Shown here piece after piece: positions 1 to 13,500 of a DNA stretch of 64,000 bases (position 1 is the first letter of the stretch; the number at the start of each line of letters is the position of its first letter). A model generated the notes under the pieces. It made no database searches and had not been told where the DNA came from. It saw only the letters and a program-made list of their open reading frames with translations. The stretch lies in the NCBI GenBank assembly GCA_033964015.1, contig CM066912.1, positions 31,458,532 to 31,522,531 on the forward strand. Reading direction: 5' to 3'. Source of the stretch: Scolanthus callimorphus. Taxonomy: Eukaryota > Cnidaria > Anthozoa > Actiniaria > Edwardsiidae. The position numbers were made by a program, and so were the translations under genes.

Positions 1-124
1 AACTTGATGGCGCAGCACCAGGCTATACCGTTTTGGAACTTTGTAATTTGATAGCGAAAGCTATTAAATCTTTCGTTAGAATTGCTAAATAATGCGTTCC
101 TCTTTCATTCTAAGACTAGATAAG

Positions 125-170
125 TTGTTTACGTAATTCAGCCTTTGACTGCAATAGGGATGAATAAACA
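125..170 (+). repeat. Solo LINE 3' tail
   Basis: GTAATTCAGCCTTTGACTGC followed by ATGAATAAAC resembles the 3' end of the LINE fragment at 33690-34160 and the tail at 34930-35008. A short 5'-truncated copy. Confidence 0.45.
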
Positions 171-206
171 TTATGTAGATCGAATTATGTAGATCACTGG
201 TTTTGT

Positions 207-425
207 CAACCTCGTTCCCAGGGTCTTGTGGGTAATTTTCAAGATGGCGGTTGGTCGAGCACAAGACTCTGGGGGAGGCTGAGTCACATGACAACTGTTT
301 GAGGACATGGGAACGAGGTTGTCCTTTGTTTCGAAATGGTCATGTGACTTAGCCTCCCCCAGTATCTTCTCCCGAGCTAAGGCGCCATTTTGAAAACGAG
401 CGAGAAAACCCTGGGGACGAGGTTG
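207..425. mobile_element. Foldback MITE upstream of gene A
   Basis: Ends are inverted copies: CAACCTCGTTCCCAGGGT on the left and CCCTGGGGACGAGGTTG on the right, with inner arms GAGTCACATGAC and GTCATGTGACTTAGCCTCCC also paired. About 220 bp, no ORF. The mobilising superfamily is not identifiable. Confidence 0.7.
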
Positions 426-486
426 TGATTTTGTAACATTTTGTTGTAACAACCGTGACACAGGGGTTGCAACTCCCTTCGTTTTG

Positions 487-697
487 CCGCCGTCCACAAC
501 CTTGGATGGTTTCCTGACCGTTTCTTCAGCCCACTATATGTGCATGCATATGGACGGATATTTTCCGCTGGTGTTATATAAGCCCCGAGTACAGTTAGTT
601 CTCATGTGTCATCAGCGGAAAACGTCCGTCAATATGCATGCGCATGTAGTGGGCTCACGACACGGTCAGCAAACCGTCCAGGGTTATAAACAGCGGC
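487..697. mobile_element. Long-arm foldback element
   Basis: Two arms of about 85 bp are near reverse complements. The left has GGATGGTTTCCTGACCGT, AGCCCACTATATGTGCATGC and GGACGGATATTTTCCGCTG. The right has CAGCGGAAAACGTCCGTC, GCATGTAGTGGGCT and GGTCAGCAAACCGTCC. The loop is about 35 bp. Confidence 0.7.
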
Positions 698-1394
698 AAA
701 ACAAAAGGGGTTTCAACCCTGGGCAGACGTGAATTTCCTTCCTCCTCGTCAGCCACGCGAATAAAAAGAAAAAGAGGCCTCTGCAAGCAGGGTAACTCAT
801 AATTAATCAAGCAAAGGAAATCATAAGCATGAAGGAGGTTTGGATATGTGGTATTAATTAGCATAGAAATGTGAGATTGCTTTCCTTCTTTTTCTCGACA
901 TTAAATGACTCGTTTGAGAAGCTATATTAAATACTCGACAGTGTTTTTAGTTAGGGTTTCTAAACACCTCGATGTCGGTACAAAAAAACCTCGGCAAAAC
1001 CCACTTCTCGGAGTTTGGAAATCCTGATGAAACAGACTGTCGAGTTTTTAATATATTACTTACAATATATCTAGAGAAACAATATTTATTGTCTCTAAAG
1101 GTTTAATTGGCCTCGATAAAAGCATGGGTATTTGGGTATCTTCTTCGCCCGTTGTTCGAGGACTTCTATAATTCTGTTTTATAATACGTATCTGCAAACG
1201 TAATTGCGTCATCTGTTGTTCCTTGATGGAGATTTTCCATAGAAAAAAATTAATTTGTTGTTCCATCATTTTCTACTACTCCTTTGTATGAACAGATGTT
1301 CTGGATGAAAATCTGTCAAAATTGCTTGCTATGAACACTTAATTGGTATCCATATCACTTGATTTACGATTTCGTTAACTATACAGTTAACGAA

Positions 1395-1480
1395 ATTGGT
1401 ATCGTGAAGACACGCGATTCGAATGCGATGGCCCAAGTGAAGATGTCAACTAAACAAGAAAGGCAGTAAAATTCAGCACT
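1395..1480 (+). promoter_or_regulatory. 5' flank / 5' UTR of receptor gene A, resembling that of gene B
   Basis: The stretch just before the gene A start codon shares a recognisable block with the stretch before gene B (about 24624-24713). Both have TTGGTATC followed by an interrupted match running through GATGNCCCAGGTGAA-like sequence. This suggests the duplication included the proximal promoter or 5' UTR. I see no clear TATA box, and the transcription start is not determinable. Confidence 0.4.
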
Positions 1481-1517
1481 ATGATAGCACCATTTCTGCT
1501 CCTTTACACATTTTCTG
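1481..1517 (+). CDS. Gene A exon 1: signal peptide
   Basis: ATG opens MIAPFLLLYTFSG, a short hydrophobic leader with no charged residue. The exon ends in phase 1 at a good donor (CTG|GTAAGC). Gene B has a similar leader at the matching place, which supports this start over others upstream. Confidence 0.75.
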
Positions 1518-4500
1518 GTAAGCTATATTATATTATTTTTGTATTATACTATTTTTTTCACAACGCTTGTAACTCATACCTCTGGTTCTGTTTTATCACC
1601 TCTAAATAAATTCTGTTCAATCTCGGTTTCAGGGGCAGCCTCAATCAGCTGTAATTTTGAGAAATCGTACTGCGGTTGGAGAAGTCCTGATAATACTACA
1701 GGAAATTGGTCGATTATAAATCGCTTCAGTAAGTATGAGAAATGAAAAATTATCATAGGGCTTTCTTATGATATACCTTAGAACCCTCTGAACCTTTCTT
1801 AATACTTACATGTAAGGCATAAGAAGTTGACCTCGTTTGAAAAAGCTTTCAAAAATATTCGTAAGAAAATGAAATATTTATGCATTTTCTTATTTCAAAG
1901 AAATGAAGACTTTGTCAGTTAATCTGGAAATGACATTGCGAGTTAATCTCGAAATGACATTGCGAGCATATTAGTGAAAGTGCCACTAGCACCTAATTTC
2001 CACTTGCCTGAAATGCCACCAAATTCGGCACATAATTTGAAGACATCATGATCTTTAGCTCTACGCCATTTTTTTGCCAGAAGTTGAAAGGAAAATAGCG
2101 TATTTTCACGCCAAAGTTCGAATTTAATGAGCTGTTTTCGTCCCGAGACGAAAGCACGTGACCCAACACAGGGAGCCTGAATTGCAAATGTTATTGCGTT
2201 TTTCCCTGTATTGGCAGCTATCCAAAAAAGAAGCGTACTGTAATATGTCTTACTTCTGCGGTTCTAGTCGTCGCATTTTCTACCAGTTTTAGCATTATTT
2301 TAATGGACTTCGTATATGCAATTCAAAAACCTATCGATCAAGTTTGCTCGATTTTTGTTGGATTGAAGTTCGCGACATTTGCAAAGGTCAATCGGAACGC
2401 CTGCTAAATTGAAGTTTTTTAAGACGCCCAAAAATATTTCCAAAGTTCTCTGTTGGTTGTGGTTGTCGAGTTCACGGTCTGTTCGTTTGACTTGACTGTT
2501 TCTTTCATGCAATTTTGGATTCTTCGACATTCCAGCATGCGGAAACTACCCGCTCGGTCGAAGGATCCAAATTTGCATGAAAGAAACAGTCAAGTCAAAG
2601 CAACAGGCCATGAAATGATTACATAAGCCTTTTTGTTTAGGCAAAGAACATGCCTTCTAATCAATTGCTAGATTGTACAACCCTTGTACATATGCTAATT
2701 GAATCGCCATTTCACCTTTAACATGGCGCATTCAAGGTTTCGCCCGCCTGAGACTGCGGAAGAAAAAGAAAGTATTTGCGGGCAAGGATAGCGGTGTCCG
2801 CCCAAAACTCTCTACCAAATCGTGTGCGAGATACGTCGGTATCTGCTGGAACGAAAGCCCAACCTGGATTTTAATTTCTTGGATGGCAACGACAAAGGTT
2901 AGTTTATGTTTATATGTCCACGTTTCTGCTCCAAGCATGTCATTAGCAACGATATTATCAGTGTAATTTGGAGAGCTAGAAAGCAGTGAATTCACTAGGA
3001 GCAACCAAAATATTAGCCTACGTTTGTTAAGTAAGCTTTCGACTGATAAATTAACAGCGTTTTGGTTCAAATTCAAGCGGATGGAAATAGATTGCTAGTT
3101 TTAATTGCTGAAAATATTTTTGGGCCTTTTGGGCAAACAAGATTCGAGTGCAACAACTAGTTGTTGTTTGCTTGTTCTGATAACACTAGTCTTATTTATA
3201 ACATTTTTGTTTTGTCAGATTTGCTCACTTCAGACGTTTGCTGGACGCAGAAGGGAAGGACGGGACGAGCGGACAGGATTGACGCTAAAGAACAAGAAAG
3301 AGAAGAAGCTGCCGATCAAGACAATTAAACATGTTTGAATATTTGTGTTTGAGTAGTCTCTGAATATGCTAATTAAGAATTCATATCACTAGTGTTGGAA
3401 ATCGTTTCCAAACACTAGTGATTTTCAACTGGTGTTTCATTGGGTTTCCAAAGTCATACACCTGACCAAATGCAAGAACCCCATTGATCTACACCCTCAT
3501 AAATAATAAATGAGTTTGAGAAGAGCACTTGCTCCATTCTGATGGTCACTTGTTCTTGTACTTTTTTCTCGTTTTATTCAAAGTTGAATGATAAAAATAC
3601 GAAGGTCTAATGACCCCAAATTAAAAACATCGTACCTCAATTTCGCACACAGGATGGTCGTTTATAAAAAAAAATACAACACTTGGAAGATTGGCTCACA
3701 TAGCAGACGCGGTGCTAAAAGAAAAGTTTCAAACACGTGATTAAAAGCTTCAATGGTTGAAATTATACAATCAAGAACTCACAAATCTCTGACCATACTT
3801 GACGCGATGGGAGCGAGTTAAAAAAAACTTTTACTTTTGTTGGAGTCACCTTCATTATATATACATCGAGGGTTAAGGGACGATTGAGCTGAGTACATAA
3901 AATATCTTTTCGCAGATAAGTATATAATGTGTACTCGCACAGGCAACCCATCAGAGGTACAGCGATTCTCTATTATCTACCCAAACTTCACAGGGGATGG
4001 CTATTTATCATTCTCCTACTACTTAGTAGGCAAATGTGCCCTCAGCATTAGTGTTGGAACCGGGTCGTTACTGTCTTTGACCAATCGGTGGAGCTCGCGA
4101 ACTACGAAATGGAAAACTCATCGTGTACAGATCCGTGCTGTACAGACAAAGGCAAGTTTTTATAATGAGAGGGGTGATCTAGTGCTTTTGAATTGTGGTT
4201 TAAAAAAAATAATTAAGACATTGCACTACAAAACATCTGTTGAAATGACTCATTTTAAAATTGAGTGGTACAATTACATTTATTATTATTACATTTACAT
4301 AAGTCGCGAATATTGATGAGAAATCACATTACGTAAATAAATATTAGTGGACATATTAGTGGATTAATACATTTAGTGGATTAATACATTTAGTGGATTA
4401 ATACATTTCTGAAATGTCCTTACTAGAATGCAACCATATCTGTATAACATTTTTTAACTAACCGAATCTAATGACAACAGTTCATTTCATGGTGAAGCAA

Positions 4501-7500
4501 CACACAAAACATTGTGCTAAACCAAACTTTCAGAAGGAAAAGGGAAAACGCGTTGCCTTGAATACCTTTGTTTATGCAGAAAACTACAAAGAAGTTTACG
4601 TTTCATACGCATATATCTCATACTCCGTTCACACTCTAGTGTTCACACCAAGCATGTTACAATGAATATTCAGAACTCAATGACTTTAAACTTCCGGTGC
4701 AATTTGGTGTAAATGTCACCAGAGTATATTATTAGATGAACTGGCAGTTGTGATGTTTCACAGGAGGTTCGATCAAATGGATGAGATAATTTTAACATGT
4801 TAAGTCTGAACATGCTTCAGCGCTAATGTGAACGTATCAAGTGATAAAAAAAAGTCCTATCAATATGCGTGCATATCGAAGCAACGAAAAACTGAGACAA
4901 CCTCATTAAAGGTTTTACAATGAAACTGCGATGCTGTCCCCATACAGATTTTATTGAAATAGATTATTTTGAAACATTTTTATGCAAATGTAGGTTGTAT
5001 TGGATGGCGAATTTCAACCAGATGTTCAGTACGCATCTATTGCAGTAGACGATATACGCCTTAGCGAAAATAATGGTAAGGTACAAGGTACAGCAAGGTA
5101 AGGTACAGGAATAATAATTATTATTTAGGTCCATGAGTAGAACATTTTTGTCCTCTGTTGGCTCTGTCATCTAATATCTTGACCAAGACATGCAAAACAT
5201 GAAACAATATCTGCACTATTAATTTACGATGTGGCAGAGCGAGGCGTGTTTCTGATTGGGTACATGATGTTCCTGATTACATTCCCGCCATTTTAGGCAC
5301 ACAGGAAACGGCTAGTCTCCATTTCTGTTATGTGCGAGAAGGTAGAAAGAAGCTTCAGCCGCTATAGGCGGGCGCAAAATGTCACGTGTCTAAATAATAT
5401 TTTTTTGTAAAAGTGGGAGCGGGTTTCACTATTAAAGGTGACAGATTTACTGGCTAAGTACTGTCGGTTATTGTGTAGGAAACAATTGATGTTACGTTTA
5501 GTACAAATGTATAGTCGTCTTTTTGAGCAGCGATCTAAAAAGGTCCAGTTGAAGTCCATAACGTGACATTTCATCAAACTATTGGAAACCATTTTGTTCT
5601 CAAGCTTCACGTTGTAGGGAAGTCTTGCCACCATTACACGGATCCATGAACTGTACAAATGGTTCCCTTGTTGGGAGTGTTTGCATGTTTACTTGTCATG
5701 GAGGTAAACGTGTTCTTGGATCCCCAAACCGTCAATGTCAAAAGGACGGGACGTGGTCAGGAACTAAAGCAGCTTGCACGGGTGAGAATTTATCCAGCAA
5801 CGGAATAGGGTATTCAGAAAATATCATTTGTACAGAAATGGTAAGGATCTGTATTATTGTAAGATGTTTTGCCGAGTATGACGCCTCAGCAGTTTGGGTG
5901 ACGTGGATTTGATTAAATCTCTCAACATAGTTTGTGACCGTGCTGTCTATGAAGATGGTTTGGCCTTGCTGACTTGTAGACGCTCAGCTGCAAGAGGACA
6001 GGGTCATGTGAGCGTTTTATAAAAAACACACGACAGCAGCCCCTTATCCTTCCCCAATAAATGAACATCACGCCATCCCTGGTCGTCACTAGAGTTTGCG
6101 CTCTCAAGTCCCAATAATACAACTAGAGAAAACAGGAGATTCAGTGACTTTGTGACTCTTAGATATCAGTGAATGTAGAGTTATATGTATTGCTATGTGC
6201 GAACCTGCACTACCTTCCCATGCAATTGAGTATTATGCTGCTAGTGTGTGAAATAAATATACCTAATATTTTAATTGTAGATGAATTTGAACATTTTGGT
6301 AGCTCTAGTTTGGGTGCACATATTTCAGAACGTATGGTTTTCATAGTCAGATTAATGTAAAACAAGTGCAAGTACAGAACAAAAAAAGGTTGTCTGGGGT
6401 TTCTGTCATGTCTGGAAGCAGTTGTTTTACTGAGGGCAACCTACGTACACAACATTCTTCTGTACTTTTTCTTCCTTTTAAAAGCAAACGTCCGGCTGCG
6501 CAATGGCTACACTGCGAAAGACGGAGATGTGGAAATGCTTCTTGACAACAAGTGGAGGCTAGTGTGTCGTCCTACAAATACATATTTTAGTACAAATGTT
6601 GCGAAAATAGTATGTCGATCGCTTGGCTATGAAGATAATGCTGTCAGGATCTTGTCAGAGAGACGCCCTTATATGGAAGACGCTTGGATGATCGTGGAAG
6701 GCTGTTCTGGAGAAGAGATTTCTATCACTGATTGCCGAGGCACGATAGGTCGTCATGCGTGCCAATATGCGAATGTGTTGTCTGTGGATTGCAAAAATAT
6801 CTCATGTACGTGTCTTTTTTTTTTCAGGATAAATTAGTATTTTGAGCAGTCGTTGAACTCATCCCCGTGAGCTAGTGTTCCCGCGTGAAGTTTTCAGGCA
6901 GAGAAAATCCGGCGAGATTTGGGCCACGTTCCCTCTTTTTTTTACGCGGCCAAAATCTCGCCCTTTCTCTGCCCAAAAAACGTTACGAGAACACAGGCTA
7001 TCCCCAGCCCATCCACACGAGGGGTTCTCAGGAAAATCTCAGTTTCCAAAGGGAGGGGGGGGGGGCTTAAAAGGGCTGCAATGTCAGCTTGACAAAGGTG
7101 TCGACAACTTTTGATGTTTTCTCTGAGTCTCCAATGACATTCAACCTGGTCTCTGTTTTCACTGGTCAGCGTTTTGGCTGGTTAGCTGTTATCGCACGGT
7201 ACTTATTTAACATTACATTTCGCGACACAACTATCCATAGGTTTCAAATTCAGGTCCGGTTAACTGCACTTGATGTATGGTAAATTCAGGTCCGGTTAAC
7301 TGCACTTGATGTATGGTATTAAATGAACTAAATATTTTTTTTTCAAATTCAGGTCCAGTTAACTGCACTTGCTTCGTCGAGGGAGGAGGTCTTGATATTA
7401 CTTGCCACGCTAATTTCGCTGAGAAGATCATAAATCAACTTCCATACCATACACAAACCCTGTAAGTCCTTTTAAAGTCCCGTAGTTAAATGTGACGTTG

Positions 7501-10500
7501 TAATGTGCAACTTTGTGGCGGGACGAAACGATTTCATTTTTGATGTTGTTACAATAGTTTCGGTATGTGGTTTGGTAATAAATGCTTTCTACATTCTAAA
7601 CGGATAAAAAACAGTTTTAATCGAAGATCCCGTACCGCGCGAGCCCTGAACGCCGACACGTTTTTTAAAATATCTACATCTATTCTTTCGTAAAAGTAGA
7701 AAATTGACAATATGCATTCCATTGCTAGAGAGTACAATCTTCATCAGCTTTCAACTTGAGGGTTTTTCTATATAAAATGCCCCCCTCGGGCATTAGTTAA
7801 AGTTAAAGTTTAGTTAAAGTTTAAGTTAATCACTTTTCTCTCCAGGAAGTTCACCGGTGTTGACATGAGACGAATCCACAGCAATACATTTCGCCTTGGA
7901 ATGAAAACCAAGTTAATGAGCCAATACAATTTTGGCTACGTAACGAGAATGTAAGTTATCTGGTTACGCGTAAGTAAAATTTGATTTGAAACGCCGGTCA
8001 AACTCACTTTAAAATTTCGGCTCCAAAAAACATGCACGAGTATCAGAGGCCTTCTTTTGAGCAGGTATGTTTAATATTACGAGTTTTATATCGTGAGCTA
8101 GATCACGTCAAGGGCTTTTATTCTCGGAAGGAATAAAAGGATGAACCAACGAAGCTTTGTTTTGGATGGGTAGCTTTAAGGCAGGACCCAAGTCGCTCCT
8201 AGTCAGTGTTTCTCCCTCAACATCCGTACAAGCAAAACGATAACATCAATCAGAAAATATATTAAAATAAAAACAAGAGAGGATCAAGTAAATAAACATG
8301 ATATGATGACATGATGATATTCATATGAAAGTCTTGTATCTACTTTATGCAGTTATGTCCATCCCTCTAGGCAATTAGCCAAACGACTGCCGTGACAGAA
8401 TCATCTGGTCCTCATTTGTGTTTGCAGAACTCTTAACAATGCGAGTCTTGCAAGAGTTCCAAATGGGACATTCCGGGACATTCAAATGGCGGGGCTGTAA
8501 GTACGTCCTTCTATTCCTTAAGATTACTCGCACGAAATGGAAAGCCTGAACTAGATTTTAAAAATTTAGTTTCACGAATCTCAGTAGATTACAAAAATGA
8601 TTATTTCAATTCTGTAGGACATGTACGGCCAGCAGTTTGACGTTGGGTCACAGTTGAACGCTCCCTCCAATATATAGTCACCAATAAACCTAGCTATTAA
8701 AGTCGAGCTCCTCTACGCCGTTCAAATAATGAGCCGTTCCTAATACAAATGAGGAAACTCCATTGCTAAAGCTCATTTGCATGTGATGGTGTACATGTCC
8801 TGTGCCTGAGAATGGCTATTGTGTTTTAAAAAACGAACAATATTGGACTCTCAAATGACAGGGCTTAGTAGTTCGTGTCTAGAGACCTTGCTTTCGTCGA
8901 AGGGGCCTGGTCTGTTTTAGATTCATCGAGAATGTCAAAGCTAATCCAGTCTAGCCACTTTGTGCTATTGTAGAAAGAACAGAGATTGTAAATGAGGCTA
9001 TGGCCTCCGATCGGGAGGTGTCAAGGCTTATAGGCAGGTGCCTAATACTAAGCGTTTCCAGGAATTTGTTACTCACAAATACGTGTAGATTTAGTATTTC
9101 AACAACACTGTTCTTCAGTAATTCAACTGCAAAAGTCGATAATAAACTAATCAACTATTCATTAACTCCCTCAGGGACTTGAGCTGGAACGAAATAAAGA
9201 GTCTACGGGACATTGAGGAGGGTTCACTGTGGCGGAGAGGTTACAGGTGAGGTGAAACATTGAAAGCACTTCAAGTGGACAAATGACATGTGATCCTTTT
9301 GATTCCGAAAATAACCCCCACGTCAGGATATCTTTTTGGAACCCTTTTGAAAACTTGGTACCCAAAAGGGGTCCCCTTCAAGTACTAAAAATCTCTCCAG
9401 ACTGTGGCACTGCCTTGAAACTTGACGCCGCTACCACACCCACAAATATCTGCGCGTCGACCTACATTTGTCCGTGTTTTGTCTAGATTGTGTAAAGTTT
9501 CAATCTGCTCTTGTTGTTTTTGGCGGGAATTTACAATGAATGGGAAACAAAGAATAATTTAGGCAACAATCTACTTAGAAATTTGTACTTAATTGTACTT
9601 TGATGAATGATTCTTTGCATTTTCAGCCTGCATCAATTGGCTTTGCTACTTAGCAGGCAGTGTGTATGTTAATAAAATTGAAATTGTATTCAAATTGAAA
9701 TTAGTAAGGTTCGTTAGCACTTCCTATCTCCGTGTCTGATCAACGTCCAGGAATGCTGGTCGAACTTGGTCGAAGATGGCGAGTTTTTTTTTATCAATTG
9801 TCCCGACATCCTCCTCGCGTTTATAAAAACTATTTAGACACGGGAATTGCATTGCATTGCTTATTCATTAAATAACTAACAAACAAAAGCGTGTCTATGT
9901 ACTCTAAGACGCTATGTATGCGTCTTCTCGGAGAAGGACGTTAAACCGTTGGTCCCGTCTCTCACATACACTACACTAACCGGAACCAGAGGGACGTTAA
10001 AGAACCACGAGGACCGTCGGAAGTTGCCCAGCCTTTGTGTCACAGAACTCACCACACTAACACACTATGTATTAAATATGTATTAAAAGCACGAGTGTTC
10101 GCTTTTTCCTCAGGCTTTCTCTATACCTTGACTACAACAAAATATACAGCATCAACCGCGAAGATCTGAAGGGCAAGGAGATGCTAACTACAATGTACGT
10201 ACAAAACACATTACAGGCGGCAGTTAGTAGGAGCCTTCTTAAACAAGTCCGTGTACGAGAAAACATGTTCTCTTCTTGTGCAACAAAATATTCGCATTTC
10301 TCCCCGAAGATGACTGTAAATATAAAACCTGGTGTTTTTTTTTTAAAGGGGAACCAATATCGAATTAGTCTGCCAGTTGAAGATTGCGGCAAGTACTCTA
10401 AGCTCGTTTTACTCTGGCTGAAGCAGCTTCTTTCGATAATCTCTTTCGATAGTTTATATACGAACGGGAAGCAGGTTTCATAGTTTTTATTTATTTTCCT

Positions 10501-13500
10501 TTTCAAATTTGTTTATGCATTATATCGTGAAGACACTGTTGTCTGTTTAATGAAAGACAGAGTTTCCCTCGCCATCTACCGCTACGTTTACTTGCGCAAC
10601 TGCTCTTTATATTTTAAACATTGCTTTTCTTTCATTTCCTTCCCAGGAGTATAAAATACAACCAGATCGCATACATTGAGTCATACGCTTTTGCTAATTG
10701 TTCGGACATGTTATCATTGTAAGTGCAACGCCCTGTTTTAAATGATGATCATTCAAATTGAGAGAACGTTTCATTGATCGCAATGACTCATCGAGGGTTG
10801 GGGGAGGGGGAGTACTCCCCATATTAGTCATACTGGCTATACCGGGATGATCCGCATGTCGGATCGTCCGCAGCTCTTGTCATAACAGGGTATGACGATA
10901 ACGATTCCTGCAATTTGATTGGATCCTCTTCTCACCATCTACTTGATAGCATGCAGCGAAAAAGCTACAAAAAGACTTCACTAAATCATTATAGTACATG
11001 TATTTTACAGAAAAATCGTAGGTAGTGCGCTAGTCAACTCTATTTCATGTAAATCTCGACTAAGAGTTCCAGTTTTCTATGAGTCAATAGATAGCCAACA
11101 AGGCGTGTAGGGCCCAGTTGACTCATAGAAAACAGATCGAGTAGTCTAATTGTTTTAGTAGAAACCCACTGGCAGACTACCTTTTATATGTTGCTAAAAC
11201 GAGTATATATTTTCATTATCATTTCAGACCAATTAATGATTCATTTAGGAGGTTACCTCTGCCTATTATGTGTACACTTCCATTTGCTCCGGCATGTGTG
11301 AGAAATTGAACAATGGCATCCTCGATCTCAAATAAATTGTCCCATGATCTGAATTGGCAACAATGAAAATGAACACATATTTAGCCAATCAGGTTTAGCG
11401 TTAAAGTTGTGGAGCTGTCTGAATGTTCTCTGAAAAGCAACTATCAGTATCTTAGTACCGGTACCTCGACATTCTAGCACTGTCTATCAAGCAAAAAAAT
11501 AATAATAATAGTCAAATACAATTTTTCAATTATAATTTTAGGGATTTGGAGAATAACAATATAATCTCAATTGGCGACTACGCATTACCAGCTAATTTAG
11601 CATTTATGTAAGTATCCCAATGAATTTTGCGAGATTGCTTTAAACAGTTGTTAACAGTTAACAGTTAAGCGTTGTTAACAGTTAATGCGTTGAAAGCGCG
11701 TCCTGTCACCAAATTTGGCAGAGAAGCAGTTCTACACCTTCAGATATTTTTTAGGTTGGAGATTTCGTAAGCTGCATTAAAGCATGTGAAATGTGAAAGA
11801 CATGAAAGGTTGCTTTCGTAGCCTATAAGAGAAGTAAACCAGTGACATCATTGACGAATTAAAGCCATCTAAATCTGTTGCGAATTTACTCCATTCTCTG
11901 ATCTTAACAGGTCCTTTAATTATATTATTAAGACAAACGACTACAAAGTCGAAGTGGTATTTTGGAGGTTTCTGCCTGTGATTAATAAAAAAAAAAACAG
12001 ACAAATCAAAGCAATGTTTGAAATTACGATTACAAATAAACTGGAATAAAAATTTTCAGGCATGTCCCTTATAACGGAAATTCAGGAAATTGGATTGCAA
12101 AGTAAAAAGTTCTTCAGAATACTAACCTACCTTTCTCAACCTTGTAAAGCCTTCTCCAGTTTAACCAGATGAAAGTGCTGCGGCGGGAAGTGTTTGGGAT
12201 GCTAACGAATCTAGAAGTAGTGTAAGTAGAACATTTCATTTTTCAAAGGAAGAAAAAGAAATTTCAAACTTACCTAGAAAAAGTTTTAGCGACTGGAATA
12301 TCGGATCATCTTGGGTTAGCGACGAATAAAAGCATTCCATCTTTTGGCCACTATTTATTTTCGGGCAGATGAGTATAATTATAAAACTTTAAAACGAAAT
12401 TTTAAAGCAAATTGAAGAAATTTGTCCCAGGTGTATCTGGAACGGAACTTTGAAAACGAAAATTATTGCAAACTACTCGAATGAAATTGACAACAAAATA
12501 TAAAATTTAAATGTTGTGTTATGAACAAAAAATATAAAATATGAAATTATTAATATAAAATTATAGTACTCTGGTACATAATTTGCGTCGACTAAAATCA
12601 GACATTTAAATTAGGAGGAAAACCGTGTGAAGTGTGTAATGATGGACTCTTTCTTACGGCATAGAGACCGAAGCTATGCCGAACAGAAGTATCACTGCAC
12701 AGCCTTTGGTATTCATTCCAAAATGTATTCCCCGGAACATTGCAGTATTCAGAATAATCCTGCATTAATTATCGCAAAAAATTTTTTATAACGCCCCACA
12801 CACACTACTGCCAATTACACTTAAACTATAGAACACTTGTCCTTTGAAGAACAAAATAATTCAAGCACATTTTCGAATTTGGCGATTTCCCCTTTTCTGA
12901 TTGTTTGGATGGCTTTTCTAGGGACCTTCACAATAACGAGCTATCGAAAATAGATGAAGGTGCTTTTAACATCTCTAGGGACGATAATATAAGGATGTGA
13001 GTATAAAATATGAAGAGCAATATTGCTAATTGTGTTCTCCTAGAGGGCACGGCAACGAATTCTGTGTTCTGATTGGTCAGAAAAATTAATAAATAAATTT
13101 ATTAAAAGGAGAATCATTATCTTCAGGAAACTATTATCAAATTGATGTAATGCATCAAAAACTTATGAAGAAGATATATGAGTAATTGTGCTACCCTCGT
13201 GCGGGATCTCGCGCTGACAAAAATATACGAGTATCAGTGTCATCGCATCACTGCCATATATGTATGTATATACAAATATTCACGTACACATTTTACAGCT
13301 GTTTCAGGTTTTCCTGTGTAGTCAATCAAACCATGTGAGCCTATCAGATCCTTGCCTCGTTTAGCCTAGTGCAGTGAATTGGCCTTTGTCGCGACATGTC
13401 TCGCAAGGGAAGCCAATCGAATGCGAGTAAGGATATGATTGGCTCACACGGACACGGATTGCATTAATGGACAACACAGGAAACCCAACTGCCAAACTCT

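Noticed and set aside
2732..3076. 114-codon minus-strand open frame
   Set aside because: It lies opposite the DUF3504-like relic and has no recognisable content.
5618..5781. CCP exon starting at the TAG at 5615-5617
   Set aside because: It would put the domain in the wrong phase and lose the first cysteine. CTCAAG|CTTCAC at 5605 fits phase and gene B.
12060..12103. Possible exon after TTTTCAG starting GCATGTCCC
   Set aside because: It reaches a stop quickly and is not LRR-like. The acceptor at 12150 gives a 72-nt LRR exon matching gene B.
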